NCBI GenBank assembly: GCA_018402255.1
Contig: JAGYIS010000009.1
Span: 124,001 to 188,000 of the forward strand
DNA: 64,000 nucleotides
Origin: Marinobacter sp.
Lineage (GTDB): Bacteria > Pseudomonadota > Gammaproteobacteria > Pseudomonadales > Oleiphilaceae
Reading direction: 5' to 3'
Position numbers and translations under genes: made by a program. Shown here piece by piece: positions 1-8,727 of this stretch (position 1 is the stretch's first letter; each line of letters opens with the position of its first letter). The notes beneath the pieces were generated by a model. The model was not told the origin of the DNA. It saw only the letters and a program-made list of their open reading frames with translations, and made no database searches.

Positions 1-584
1 AGCAAAACCAGGGCATCGGGTTCGGTGCGTTCGAGCTCCCGGGAAAGTGTTGTCATGTCGGGCGGCCAGCGAGAGGCTGTTTTGTGCGCTGACACTACAA
101 CGGCAATTCTTGGTGTGTCCAGGTTGAGTCCGAGTTGTTGTGCCCAGTCCTTCGGCACTATCTCGCCGTCCAGGATGGCTTGCAGGGTGTTCTCTATCTG
201 GTCCCGGCGGTGGCGGGTGACTTCAATCAGTGCCGCCTGTTCAAGAATCAATTCTGCGGTTACGCGCAACAGATCGGCAAACGGCAGCACTTTGTCTGGT
301 GCGCCGGATATACCGACAACCGCCACCACCGTTCCGGAGATCACGACCGGCAGGTTGACCCCCGCCCGCACACCGGGATATCGGCGCGCCTCTGCCTCAT
401 CGACCACCAGGGGATTACCACTCTGGGCGACGCTTTTTGCACCCTGATGAATTTCTCCAACCCGGTGCGAATCTCCAGAGGCGATGATAACGCCTTCTGG
501 TGTCATGACATTGACCGAGTGCCCGATGACCGGCATCGCCCGGTCGACGATTCGCTGCGCCGTGGCCTGATCAAGGGTGTGCAT
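1..584 (-). CDS. CdaR-like sugar diacid recognition regulator, partial (N-terminal part)
   Basis: This gene begins with ATG at 584 and runs off the left edge, so only about 194 N-terminal residues are visible. The translation has the sugar-diacid recognition domain seen in E. coli CdaR: an N-terminal helix with QRIVDRAMPVIGHSVNVM, then GVIIASGDSHRVGEIHQGA, PGVRAGVNLPVVISG and a helix around AELILEQAALIEVTRHRRDQ. In that family the domain senses glycerate or diacids, and a C-terminal PucR/Fis-type HTH, outside this window, binds DNA. A GAGGA ribosome site lies just upstream and overlaps the stop of the Lrp-family gene only 9 bases away, so the two are probably co-transcribed away from putA. 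The ligand is not known. Confidence 0.85.
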   Translation of the reverse strand, partial: MHTLDQATAQRIVDRAMPVIGHSVNVMTPEGVIIASGDSHRVGEIHQGAKSVAQSGNPLVVDEAEARRYPGVRAGVNLPVVISGTVVAVVGISGAPDKVLPFADLLRVTAELILEQAALIEVTRHRRDQIENTLQAILDGEIVPKDWAQQLGLNLDTPRIAVVVSAHKTASRWPPDMTTLSRELERTEPDALVL

Positions 585-593
585 GGTTCGTCC

Positions 594-1046
594 TCACAGG
601 CCGCGGTCTTTGACACTTTCCATAACCACAAACGTGCTGGTTTGCAGTACATGGGGCAGGCTGGAAATCTGCTCACCCAACACTTGCCGGTATTCGGCCA
701 TGTTCTTGGTGCGGATCTTCAGCAGGTAATCGAAGTTGGCCGCCATCATATGGCACTGCTCAACCGCCGATATCTGCCGTACCGCATCGTTAAAGGCTGC
801 CAGGGCCTTGCTGCTGGTGTCATTCAGGGTAACTTGCGCGAAGGCAACGTGTGAAAGGCCCAGCTTGGTCTGGTTAACCATGGCACTGTAGCCGGTGATG
901 TAGTTCTGTTCCTCCAGTCTTCGCATGCGTGTCTGACAGGGCGTCTTGGACAACCCGACTCTGGAGGCAAGGTCTGTCACGGTTATCCGGCCATTTTTTT
1001 GTAACTCCCGGATGATCGAAAGGTCAATTCTGTCCAGATCCGCCAT
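594..1046 (-). CDS. Lrp/AsnC family transcriptional regulator (putative PutR-type regulator of putA)
   Basis: A 150-residue protein of usual Lrp/AsnC length. Residues about 4-52 form the winged helix-turn-helix (IDLSIIRELQKNGRITVTDL, then RVGLSKTPCQTRMRRLEE). Residues about 65-145 form the RAM ligand-binding/oligomerisation domain. It is transcribed divergently from putA across a 202-base gap. In alpha- and some gammaproteobacteria a divergently encoded Lrp-family protein (PutR) activates putA in response to proline. The PutA here lacks the N-terminal ribbon-helix-helix domain that lets some PutAs repress their own gene, which makes this neighbour the best regulator candidate. That role is inferred from position; the family assignment is secure. 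Confidence 0.9.
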   Translation of the reverse strand: MADLDRIDLSIIRELQKNGRITVTDLASRVGLSKTPCQTRMRRLEEQNYITGYSAMVNQTKLGLSHVAFAQVTLNDTSSKALAAFNDAVRQISAVEQCHMMAANFDYLLKIRTKNMAEYRQVLGEQISSLPHVLQTSTFVVMESVKDRGL

Positions 1047-1134
1047 GACTGCTATCCTTTGTGATAGGCGATTAGTTTTTTCATTAAAAGGTGATAATCC
1101 CCAATGTTAGTGAATTTGTGGGCGAATAGGTATT

Positions 1135-1151
1135 TATAATTGGTCCAATTA
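1135..1151. promoter_or_regulatory. Candidate putA promoter -10 overlapped by a 15-bp palindrome (possible Lrp-family operator)
   Basis: In the gap between the divergent Lrp-family gene and putA, TATAAT at 1135-1140 matches a sigma-70 -10 box on the plus strand, though no convincing -35 is visible. It is overlapped by a perfect inverted repeat at 1137-1151, TAATTGG-T-CCAATTA (7-bp arms, 1-bp centre). A palindrome placed over a -10 box between a regulator and its likely target suggests an operator. The role is inferred. Confidence 0.5.
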
Positions 1152-1248
1152 GGGGAAAAAGTAAACCGTAACGAGGCGGAACGGGTAAATAGACTTCAGG
1201 GGCTTCGTTAAAATGCGGTAAGCGAAAAATAATCAGGAGGGTACACCC

Positions 1249-4200
1249 ATGAGTCCACAGCAATCCGTGATGCCAGAGCTCGGTTCTATCCGCAAGGCGA
1301 TTCGGGACAACTACCTGGCAGACGAAGTTGAAGTCATTCACCGGTTGATTGCTGAGGCCCAGCTTTCTGATGCCGAGCGGAGTGCGATCTCCGCCCGGGC
1401 GGCCGACCTTGTTCGTGATGTGCGCAACGGTGCGCGCCCCACAATTATGGAAAAGTTTCTGGCTGAGTACGGCCTGACTACTAAAGAAGGTGTGGCATTG
1501 ATGTGCCTGGCGGAGGCCCTGCTGCGGGTGCCCGACAACCTGACCATTCACGATCTGATAGAAGACAAGATCACCTCCGGCAACTGGGGTGCCCACGTGG
1601 GCAAAGCCAAGTCGGGCATGATCAACTCAGCGACTCTGGCCCTGCTGATGACCAGCAATCTGTTGAAAGATTCAGAGCGTCAGAGCGTGGGCGATACTTT
1701 GCGCAAGCTGGTGAAGCGCATGGGCGAGCCTGTGGTGCGCACCGTTGCCGGGCAGGCCATGAAAGAGATGGGCCGACAGTTTGTGTTGGGCCGTGACATC
1801 GAGGAGGCCCAGGAGCGCGGTAAAGCTCAGGAAGAACGAGGCTACACCTATTCCTACGACATGCTGGGTGAGGCTGCCCGCACCGACGCCGATGCCGAGC
1901 GTTATTTCAAATCATACGCCGATGCGATCGCCAGCATCAGCAAACGCTGCGAAGGCGACGTTCGCACCAACCCGGGGATTTCCGTCAAGCTGTCTGCCTT
2001 GCTGGCACGTTATGAATACGGCAACAAAGAGCGGGTGATGGCTGAGCTGGTGCCCCGGGCACTGGAATTAGCGAAAAAAGCCGCCGCTGCCAACATGGGC
2101 TTTAACATCGATGCCGAGGAACAGGATCGGCTGGATCTTTCTCTGGATGTGATTGAAGCCATCCTGTCGGATCCCGAGCTGAAAAACTGGGACGGCTTCG
2201 GCGTGGTGGTACAGGCCTTTGCCAAGCGCGCATCGCAGACTCTGGACTGGCTGTATGCCCTGTCTGAAAAGCTGGATCGCCGAATCATGGTGCGCCTGGT
2301 GAAAGGGGCCTATTGGGACGCAGAGATCAAGCGCGCCCAGGTGATGGGCCTGAATGGCTTCCCGGTGTTCACCCGCAAGGCCTGCAGTGATGTGTCTTAT
2401 CTGGCGTGCACGCGGCAGTTGCTGGGGATGACGGACCGCATCTATCCGCAATTTGCGACCCACAATGCCCACTCAGTCTCAGCGGTGTTGGAACTGGCCA
2501 AAGACCTGGGCCGTGACAAGTTTGAATTCCAGCGTCTTCACGGTATGGGTGAATCCCTGCACGATCAGGTGTTGGAAGACAGCAAGGTACCTTGTCGGAT
2601 TTACGCTCCGGTAGGCGCGCACAAGGATCTGTTGGCCTATCTGGTGCGCCGTTTGTTGGAAAATGGTGCCAACAGCTCGTTCGTTAACCAGATCGTTGAT
2701 ACCAGTATTACACCGGAAGAGATCGCCAAAGACCCGATTGATGTGGTCACCGACCTGGGCCGCAACCTGTCCAGCAAGGCCATTGTGCATCCGTCAAAAC
2801 TCTTTGGTGACCAGCGCCGCAACTCGAAAGGCTGGGATATTACTGATCCGCTGACTGTGGCAGAAATTGACGAAGGGCGTAACGGGTATAAGACCCATCA
2901 GTGGGCCGGCGGGCCATTAATGGCCGTGGCCAGTGCCAGCGATGAGGTTCATGAAGTGCGCAATCCTGCCAATCCGGACGATCTGGTAGGGCACATTACC
3001 TTTGCCTCGGAAGCAGACGTGAATGCTGCCCTGGATGCCGCACAACAAGGCTTCAACCAATGGTCCTCGCTGCCGGCTGACCAGCGCGCTGAACTGATCC
3101 GCAAGGTGGGCGACCTTTACGAAGCCAATGTGCATGAGCTGTTCGCCCTGACCACCCGAGAAGCCGGCAAATCCTTGCTGGATGCGGTGGCAGAGATCCG
3201 TGAGGCAGTCGACTTTGCCATGTTCTACGCCAACGAGGGCATCCGCTACAAAGATGCTGGCCAGGCCAGGGGGGTAATAGGTTGCATCTCGCCATGGAAC
3301 TTCCCGCTGGCGATCTTTACCGGTCAGATCCTGGCCAACCTCGCCGCCGGTAACTCGGTGGTCGCCAAGCCTGCCGAGCAAACCTCCTTGCTGGCCGTGC
3401 GCGCAGTGGAGTTGATGTACGAAGCGGGCATCCCGAGAGACGCCATTCAGCTGTTGCCGGGTGACGGCGGCACCGTGGGCGCTGCGTTAACCTCCGATTC
3501 ACGGGTTGCGGGTGTCTGTTTTACCGGTGGCACGGATACCGCAAAGCTGATCAACAAAGCCATGACCGAGAACATGGCCCCGGACGCGCCGCTGGTGGCG
3601 GAAACTGGCGGTATGAACGCCATGATTGTGGATTCCACCGCGCTGCCGGAACAGGTCGTGCGTGATGTTTTGGCGTCGTCGTTCCAGAGTGCCGGGCAGC
3701 GTTGCTCAGCGTTGCGCATGTTGTACTTGCAGAAAGACATTGCCGACAACCTGCTGGAAATGCTCTACGGCGCCATGGAAGAACTCGGTATTGGCGATCC
3801 CTGGTTGCTGTCTACCGATGTGGGCCCCGTCATCGATGAAGAATCCCGCAAGAAGATCAACGACCATTGCGCCAAATTCGAGCAGCAGGGCAAATTGTTG
3901 AAGAAGTTGCCGGTACCCGAAAAAGGCCTGTTCGTTTCACCCGCTGTTCTGAAAGTGAGTGGCATCGAAGAGATGGAAGAGGAAATCTTTGGCCCGATTC
4001 TGCACGTGGCGACCTTCGAAGCGAAGGACATCGACAAGGTGGTAGATGCGGTTAACGCCAAGGGCTATGGCCTGACGTTTGGCATTCATAGCCGGGTTGA
4101 TCGCCGTATCGAGCACATTGCCAGCCGCATCAAGGTCGGTAACACCTACGTTAACCGCAACCAGATCGGTGCCATTGTCGGCTCCCAGCCCTTTGGCGGC

Positions 4201-4875
4201 GAAGGTTTGTCGGGCACCGGCCCGAAAGCCGGCGGGCCCCAGTATGTGCGCCGCTTTATCAAAGGCGAGGTGGTTGAGAAATCCGCCGTTGAAGGCAAGT
4301 CCATTAACGCTGGCAGGGCGCAAAAGCTGATCGAACAGGTCGGTAAGATCGACGCACCGATCGCCGAAGGGCGCCAGGAAATGCTCAAGGTGTTCTTTAG
4401 CTACGTTCCGATTGCCCTTGATCTTGGGCACGAGGAAATGCCGGGACCAACCGGAGAGCAAAATCACCTGTCATGCCACGCTCGCGGCGTTGTGCTTTGT
4501 TTGGGGCCGGACGTTGAGTCTGCCATCGAACAGGCGAGCACGGCGCTGTCGCAAGGTAACAAGGTGGTCGTGGTAGCTCCGGGTGCTGAAAAGGCCCTGG
4601 CCGACGCGGTCAAAGCGGGCTTGCCCGTGGTGGCCTGCGACGGTGTGCTGGAGCCAGAGGCTCTGGCTGCACTGGAAGGTTTTGATGCCGTGGTCAGCGT
4701 TGCAGAAAAACCCCTGCTCAAGCAGTATCGGCAAGCCCTGCTCAAGCGCGACGGCGCACTGTTGCCCATCATCAACGAGCACAAGCTTGACCAGCGCTAC
4801 GTGATCGAGCGGCACCTGTGCATCGACACCACCGCGGCTGGCGGCAACGCAAGCCTGATCGCCTCCTCAGAGTAA
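1249..4875 (+). CDS. putA: Bifunctional proline dehydrogenase / L-glutamate gamma-semialdehyde dehydrogenase PutA
   Basis: PutA oxidises proline to pyrroline-5-carboxylate (FAD) and then glutamate semialdehyde to glutamate (NAD+), so proline can serve as carbon and nitrogen source. The 1208 residues contain a PRODH barrel (LVKGAYWDAEIKRAQ from residue 350; YAPVGAHKDLLAYLVRRLLE from 452) and an aldehyde dehydrogenase domain from about 560. Its catalytic cysteine is C819 in SAGQRCSALR. A C-terminal extension of about 160 residues ends in the conserved DTTAAGGNASL tail typical of long 'type B' PutAs. No N-terminal ribbon-helix-helix domain is present, so DNA-binding autoregulation is not expected. 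The start follows AGGAGG at 1236-1241. The 3' end overlaps the convergent CheB-CheR gene by 79 bases. Confidence 0.97.
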   Translation: MSPQQSVMPELGSIRKAIRDNYLADEVEVIHRLIAEAQLSDAERSAISARAADLVRDVRNGARPTIMEKFLAEYGLTTKEGVALMCLAEALLRVPDNLTIHDLIEDKITSGNWGAHVGKAKSGMINSATLALLMTSNLLKDSERQSVGDTLRKLVKRMGEPVVRTVAGQAMKEMGRQFVLGRDIEEAQERGKAQEERGYTYSYDMLGEAARTDADAERYFKSYADAIASISKRCEGDVRTNPGISVKLSALLARYEYGNKERVMAELVPRALELAKKAAAANMGFNIDAEEQDRLDLSLDVIEAILSDPELKNWDGFGVVVQAFAKRASQTLDWLYALSEKLDRRIMVRLVKGAYWDAEIKRAQVMGLNGFPVFTRKACSDVSYLACTRQLLGMTDRIYPQFATHNAHSVSAVLELAKDLGRDKFEFQRLHGMGESLHDQVLEDSKVPCRIYAPVGAHKDLLAYLVRRLLENGANSSFVNQIVDTSITPEEIAKDPIDVVTDLGRNLSSKAIVHPSKLFGDQRRNSKGWDITDPLTVAEIDEGRNGYKTHQWAGGPLMAVASASDEVHEVRNPANPDDLVGHITFASEADVNAALDAAQQGFNQWSSLPADQRAELIRKVGDLYEANVHELFALTTREAGKSLLDAVAEIREAVDFAMFYANEGIRYKDAGQARGVIGCISPWNFPLAIFTGQILANLAAGNSVVAKPAEQTSLLAVRAVELMYEAGIPRDAIQLLPGDGGTVGAALTSDSRVAGVCFTGGTDTAKLINKAMTENMAPDAPLVAETGGMNAMIVDSTALPEQVVRDVLASSFQSAGQRCSALRMLYLQKDIADNLLEMLYGAMEELGIGDPWLLSTDVGPVIDEESRKKINDHCAKFEQQGKLLKKLPVPEKGLFVSPAVLKVSGIEEMEEEIFGPILHVATFEAKDIDKVVDAVNAKGYGLTFGIHSRVDRRIEHIASRIKVGNTYVNRNQIGAIVGSQPFGGEGLSGTGPKAGGPQYVRRFIKGEVVEKSAVEGKSINAGRAQKLIEQVGKIDAPIAEGRQEMLKVFFSYVPIALDLGHEEMPGPTGEQNHLSCHARGVVLCLGPDVESAIEQASTALSQGNKVVVVAPGAEKALADAVKAGLPVVACDGVLEPEALAALEGFDAVVSVAEKPLLKQYRQALLKRDGALLPIINEHKLDQRYVIERHLCIDTTAAGGNASLIASSE

Positions 4876-7442
4876 AGGTTGAGGGTCAGACCCCTTTGGG
4901 GTCTGACCCGGGGCCTCTCTCGCAGTGCGGATTCCAGGTTTTTGGTTTCAGTGATATCAACCAACGTAATGACCACGCCGTCGATCACATTATCCAGTCG
5001 CCGGTAGGGCATGATTCTGATTGAGAACCAGCGGTCATCGTTGGTGGTGATCTGTTTCTCACTGACTGCTAATGTATCCAGGGTTTTTCGGGCATCGCCC
5101 TGCAGCTCAGGGTAACGGAGGCTGCTGGTCAGGTCACTGAGGGGGCGCCCGATGTCCGTCTCGCGCAGGCTGATGATGGTTGATGCCCGTTCGGTGTAGC
5201 GCCGTACATTCAACTCCTGATCCAGAAACAGAACGGCAATCTCGATGCTGTTGAGCACGTTCTGCATATCGCTTTGGGCCAGCGCCAGGTCGTCCAGTTT
5301 GGTTTGCAGTTCAGTGTTGATGGTTTGCAGCTCCTCGTTCATCGACTGCATTTCTTCTTTGGACGTAGTGAGCTCCTCGTTGGCGGACTGCAGCTCCTCG
5401 TTGGTTGACTGAAGTTCTTCGTTGGATGCTTGCAGTTCTTCCCTGGTCAGCTTTGCCTGATGCCTGAGGTTTTCGATCTCCTGAAGGTATTGCTGAGTCT
5501 GTGTCGCGTGATCTGAATCTGCTGCCGACGCCGGTTTTCGGCGGCGGGCGGGGGCGGCTGCCTGAACTGCATCGCGAAACACCACCATTGTCATTCCCTT
5601 GAGCGATTCAGGGTCTCGGAGCGCCTGAACAGTGACATCAACGGGCTGAATGCCGGCGCCAGTCTGCACCAGCAGCCCGGCAAGCTCGACCGGCTCCATC
5701 TGGTCAGAAGCCTGCTTCAAAGCACTATACAAAGGCTCGCGCAGCCCTTCACGGGCCATGGCGTGGATATTCCAGTTGGCTTTTCCGGCGGCGGGCTCCA
5801 GGTATTTGCCAGTGCGACCGCTGATGTAGACGATGTCTGCTTCAGCATTGAGCACCACAGCAGCTGGCGAATAGACCTGAAGCAAGACGTTGTCGGCCGC
5901 AGATTGCAGAGAATTGGTAATGTCTGGCTGTGGCGCCTTGTTGGTTGGCACGGAGTGCTCCTTGGGCAGGGTAGACATGGGCGGAAACGATTTCAGCAGC
6001 AGGTCCGAATGGCGGACTGACTGATAGTGCTTGCTGCGATACAGGCGCATTTTCGGTTTCAGGGGTTCAAACAGGTGGTTCAGTCTGCCGATGGTTTCGG
6101 AGCTGCCCAGCAGGAGTAACCCGTCCTGATGCAGGCTGTAATGGAACAGCGGCAGTATCCGGCGCTGAAGGGTCAGGTCAAAATAGATCAGCAGGTTGCG
6201 ACAGGCAATGAGATCAAGCTTGGTGAACGGTGGGTCCAGAATAACGTCATGCCGGGCGAAAAGAACTTTGTCCCGGATGGAGGCGTTAATCTGGTAATGA
6301 TTGTCATGTCTGGTAAAAAAACGCGCCAGTCGGTGCTTCGATACCGCATCTTCAATACTCAGAGGGTATTGTCCCCGCCGCGCCTTGGTAATCGCATCCG
6401 GACTGATGTCAGAGGCAAAAATCTGCAGGTTCAGTTCCCGCGCAGGCTTGATCTGATCCATCGCTTCAGTAAAGGCCATGGCCAGCGAGTAAGCCTCTTC
6501 GCCGGTTGAACAACCGACCACCCAGGTGCGAAACGGATGGTCAGCCGGGTGTTTGGCCAGTAGCTCTGGCAGCCCCGTATTGATCAGGTAGTCCCAGATC
6601 TCAGTATCCCGGAAAAACTGCGTGACACCAATCAGCAACTCGCGGAACAGCAGCTGCACCTCCTGGCTGTTGTCGGCCAGATAGCGTGTGTAGTCTGCCA
6701 GGCTGGCCATGCCATGAATGGCCATCCGCCGCTCAATCCGGCGATTGAGCGTGGTTGGTTTGTAAAGCGAAAAGTCGTGCCGGGTGTGTTGTTTCAACAG
6801 GTGCAGAAGCGGATCGAGTCGAGTCAGCGAGGTGTCGGCATAGGGATCCTGTTTCGCGTGCTCTGATTCTTCTTCGGGCTCTGGCACACGGCGAACGTAA
6901 GCCAGCATGCGCTCCGGAAGTTCGTTTGCCGGCGCCACTATATCAGCGCAGCCGGCGGCAATGGCGCTTTTGGGCATGGCATCAAACTGTGCTGTTCCTG
7001 GGCTCTGTACCAGAGATAGCCCACCGGTCGCTTTGATGGCCTGTAAGCCAAGAGTGCCGTCAGCACCCATGCCGGAAAGCACCACAGCGATGGCTCGTTC
7101 ATTCTGGGCGCTGGCCAAAGACGAGAACAGTACGTTGATGGGTAGCCTCAACCCTCGTGGCTGCGCAGGCTCATCCAGTTTCAGGGTGTCATTGAGCACC
7201 CGCAGCTCCCGGTTTGGGGGGATGACATAGATTGAATTGGCCTGGATCGGCATATTCTGCTCGGCTTCATGCACGGGCATGTCAGTGTAGCGTTGCAACA
7301 GTTCAGGCAGGAGGGCTTTCTGGGTCGGGTCCAGGTGCTGCACCACCAGAAACGCCATATCGGTATCGGCAGGGGTGTTGCGAAAAAAGTCCTCCAGAGA
7401 CGCCAGTCCGCCCGCAGAAGCACCTATTCCAACAATGCGCAT
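4797..7442 (-). CDS. CheB-CheR-PAS hybrid chemotaxis-type signalling protein, abnormal C-terminus
   Basis: An 881-residue fusion. Residues 1-190 are a CheB methylesterase (GIGASAGG with S9, VVQHLDP with H36, VLSGMGADGT). Residues about 210-480 are a CheR methyltransferase (TGEEAYSLAM SAM site, ACRNLLIYFD). After a PAS-like region comes the EELQASNEELQSTNEEL coiled coil typical of these hybrids, then a further PAS domain ending in VDITETKNLESALRE. Relatives often continue into a histidine kinase; none is present. The last 40 or so residues are read from a palindromic repeat (4883-4909) and from the antisense of putA, so they are probably not native sequence. The start ATG overlaps the stop of the upstream PAS gene (TGATG), which implies coupled translation. 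Confidence 0.85.
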   Translation of the reverse strand: MRIVGIGASAGGLASLEDFFRNTPADTDMAFLVVQHLDPTQKALLPELLQRYTDMPVHEAEQNMPIQANSIYVIPPNRELRVLNDTLKLDEPAQPRGLRLPINVLFSSLASAQNERAIAVVLSGMGADGTLGLQAIKATGGLSLVQSPGTAQFDAMPKSAIAAGCADIVAPANELPERMLAYVRRVPEPEEESEHAKQDPYADTSLTRLDPLLHLLKQHTRHDFSLYKPTTLNRRIERRMAIHGMASLADYTRYLADNSQEVQLLFRELLIGVTQFFRDTEIWDYLINTGLPELLAKHPADHPFRTWVVGCSTGEEAYSLAMAFTEAMDQIKPARELNLQIFASDISPDAITKARRGQYPLSIEDAVSKHRLARFFTRHDNHYQINASIRDKVLFARHDVILDPPFTKLDLIACRNLLIYFDLTLQRRILPLFHYSLHQDGLLLLGSSETIGRLNHLFEPLKPKMRLYRSKHYQSVRHSDLLLKSFPPMSTLPKEHSVPTNKAPQPDITNSLQSAADNVLLQVYSPAAVVLNAEADIVYISGRTGKYLEPAAGKANWNIHAMAREGLREPLYSALKQASDQMEPVELAGLLVQTGAGIQPVDVTVQALRDPESLKGMTMVVFRDAVQAAAPARRRKPASAADSDHATQTQQYLQEIENLRHQAKLTREELQASNEELQSTNEELQSANEELTTSKEEMQSMNEELQTINTELQTKLDDLALAQSDMQNVLNSIEIAVLFLDQELNVRRYTERASTIISLRETDIGRPLSDLTSSLRYPELQGDARKTLDTLAVSEKQITTNDDRWFSIRIMPYRRLDNVIDGVVITLVDITETKNLESALRERPRVRPQRGLTLNLYSEEAIRLALPPAAVVSMHRCRSIT
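4883..4909. repeat. REP-like perfect palindrome, possible bidirectional terminator
   Basis: GGGTCAGACCCC (4883-4894), loop TTT, GGGGTCTGACCC (4898-4909): a perfect 12-bp stem directly after the putA stop. The same GGGTC-Y-G-ACCCC type of unit occurs twice more at 42423-42532, so this is a dispersed repeat family and not a chance hairpin. It has no T-run, so terminator function is uncertain. Confidence 0.75.
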
Positions 7443-8059
7443 CAGGGCGTCGCGGAGTGTGTCGTTGAGGGTGTTGTGGTCTCGGTCAGTACCATCAGAA
7501 TGCTGTCTCCGGTAGCGGCAGACCTTGCGTTGACTGACAGCGACCTGTGATCGGCAAGTTGAAGCCTGCCGTTTACCCGCGTTTCGTTTGCCGCCACCTT
7601 CTTTAGCAGTGTGTGCATCGGGTCTTTCTGGCCCGGCGCCAGGAGTTGGTTCAGTGCGGTACCGGTCAGTCCCTGACTGGGTATTTTGAACAACACTTCC
7701 GCAGCCTGATTGCCTTCGATGATCTCACCGTCATTGGCCAGAATCAGATAGGCGGCGGGCGCCTGCTGATAGAGCGATTTATAATGTGCCAGCTCCTCGG
7801 AAAGCTCGTATTCATTGGCCTGAATCTGCTCGTAGAGCAGGTCCAGCTCAACCTGATAGGTCTGCAGCTCATGTAGTAGCTTGAGGGCGTCAGCGGCCGA
7901 CTCAGGTTTGCTCGCCCGCTCGTACAGTAATTGCAGGGCATCCACACTGAGATGGCCGCGATGATTGCCTGGCGCCACCCCATGGTCGATCAAGTCCTTG
8001 GCGCTGCGGCGCAGCCGATCATGGCTTTCGGCATTCGGGTGTCCGTGCGTGTCGGCCAT
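7442..8059 (-). CDS. PAS domain protein, partner of the CheB-CheR hybrid
   Basis: A 205-residue soluble protein. Residues about 40-100 are predicted helical/coiled coil (LQTYQVELDLLYEQIQANEY). Residues about 100-185 form one PAS domain (LYQQAPAAYLILANDGEIIE, then GNQAAEVLF). No output domain is present. Its stop codon overlaps the start of the CheB-CheR gene, and a strong ribosome site (AAGGAGG, 8063-8069) precedes its own ATG, so it is the first gene of a two-gene operon. Small PAS proteins of this type commonly precede CheB-CheR-PAS genes. A sensory or adaptor role is likely; the ligand is unknown. Confidence 0.85.
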   Translation of the reverse strand: MADTHGHPNAESHDRLRRSAKDLIDHGVAPGNHRGHLSVDALQLLYERASKPESAADALKLLHELQTYQVELDLLYEQIQANEYELSEELAHYKSLYQQAPAAYLILANDGEIIEGNQAAEVLFKIPSQGLTGTALNQLLAPGQKDPMHTLLKKVAANETRVNGRLQLADHRSLSVNARSAATGDSILMVLTETTTPSTTHSATP

Positions 8060-8325
8060 GTAACCTCCTTGGTAGTACGACTCTTAAAGGTGCCCCCAAA
8101 CAAGTATCTGAGTGACGTTAACTGATACTACTCCACCTGAGCCGGTTGGAGTAGTTAGAGCTGACGATTTTTGTAAAGGAAATCATCTATGTGCGCTACC
8201 GTACCGACGATTTTTGGCCTGGGCTCTAGCATCGGTGGCTAGGAGAGTTGTCAGACCAACGGGAATGACATTACCTGGGCTCGTTGCTAAAGCCTTTGTA
8301 GCTCCGTCTTACAAGGAGCCATTCT

Positions 8326-8727
8326 ATGAAAATCTACACAGCCCGGCGGGTTGCAGGACACGCCAGTCGCTTGATTACCCTGCTTTTTGTGACCTTGACA
8401 CTGGCAGCCTGTGCGGCCGCCCCTGTGCCCCCCACTGATGAATTAACCGCGGCCAGCGATGCCATTGCCAACGCTGAGCAGGCCGAAGCGCGGCGTTATG
8501 CCGGTGCCGAACTGGAAGAAGCGAACCGTCAGCTCGAAGCCGCCAACAAGGCAGCAGCGTCGGAAAAGATGGTGGAGGCTGAGCGCCTGGCCCGTCAGGC
8601 CAGGGTTGCTGCTGAGCTGGCGATAGCCCGCACAGAAGCGGCGAAAGCGTCTGCAATTAACCGGGAAATGGGCCGTGGTGCCGAAGCTCTGGATGAAGAA
8701 ATGCGTCGTCAGGGAGACCAGCAATGA
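8326..8727 (+). CDS. DUF4398 domain lipoprotein
   Basis: A 133-residue lipoprotein. The signal peptide ends in a lipobox, LAAC, with the lipidated cysteine at C29. The rest is an alanine- and glutamate-rich helical region (residues about 45-125) matching DUF4398 proteins, which commonly sit beside OmpA-like lipoproteins in Pseudomonas and Marinobacter. The start follows AAGGAG. The stop overlaps the ATG of the next gene (ATGA at 8724-8727), so the two are translationally coupled. It is probably periplasmic, anchored in the outer membrane; the precise function is unknown. Confidence 0.85.
   Translation: MKIYTARRVAGHASRLITLLFVTLTLAACAAAPVPPTDELTAASDAIANAEQAEARRYAGAELEEANRQLEAANKAAASEKMVEAERLARQARVAAELAIARTEAAKASAINREMGRGAEALDEEMRRQGDQQ

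Noticed and set aside
1..854. Plus-strand frames at the left edge
   Set aside because: The minus strand here encodes a good CdaR-like domain and an Lrp-family protein; the plus-strand frames are their antisense.
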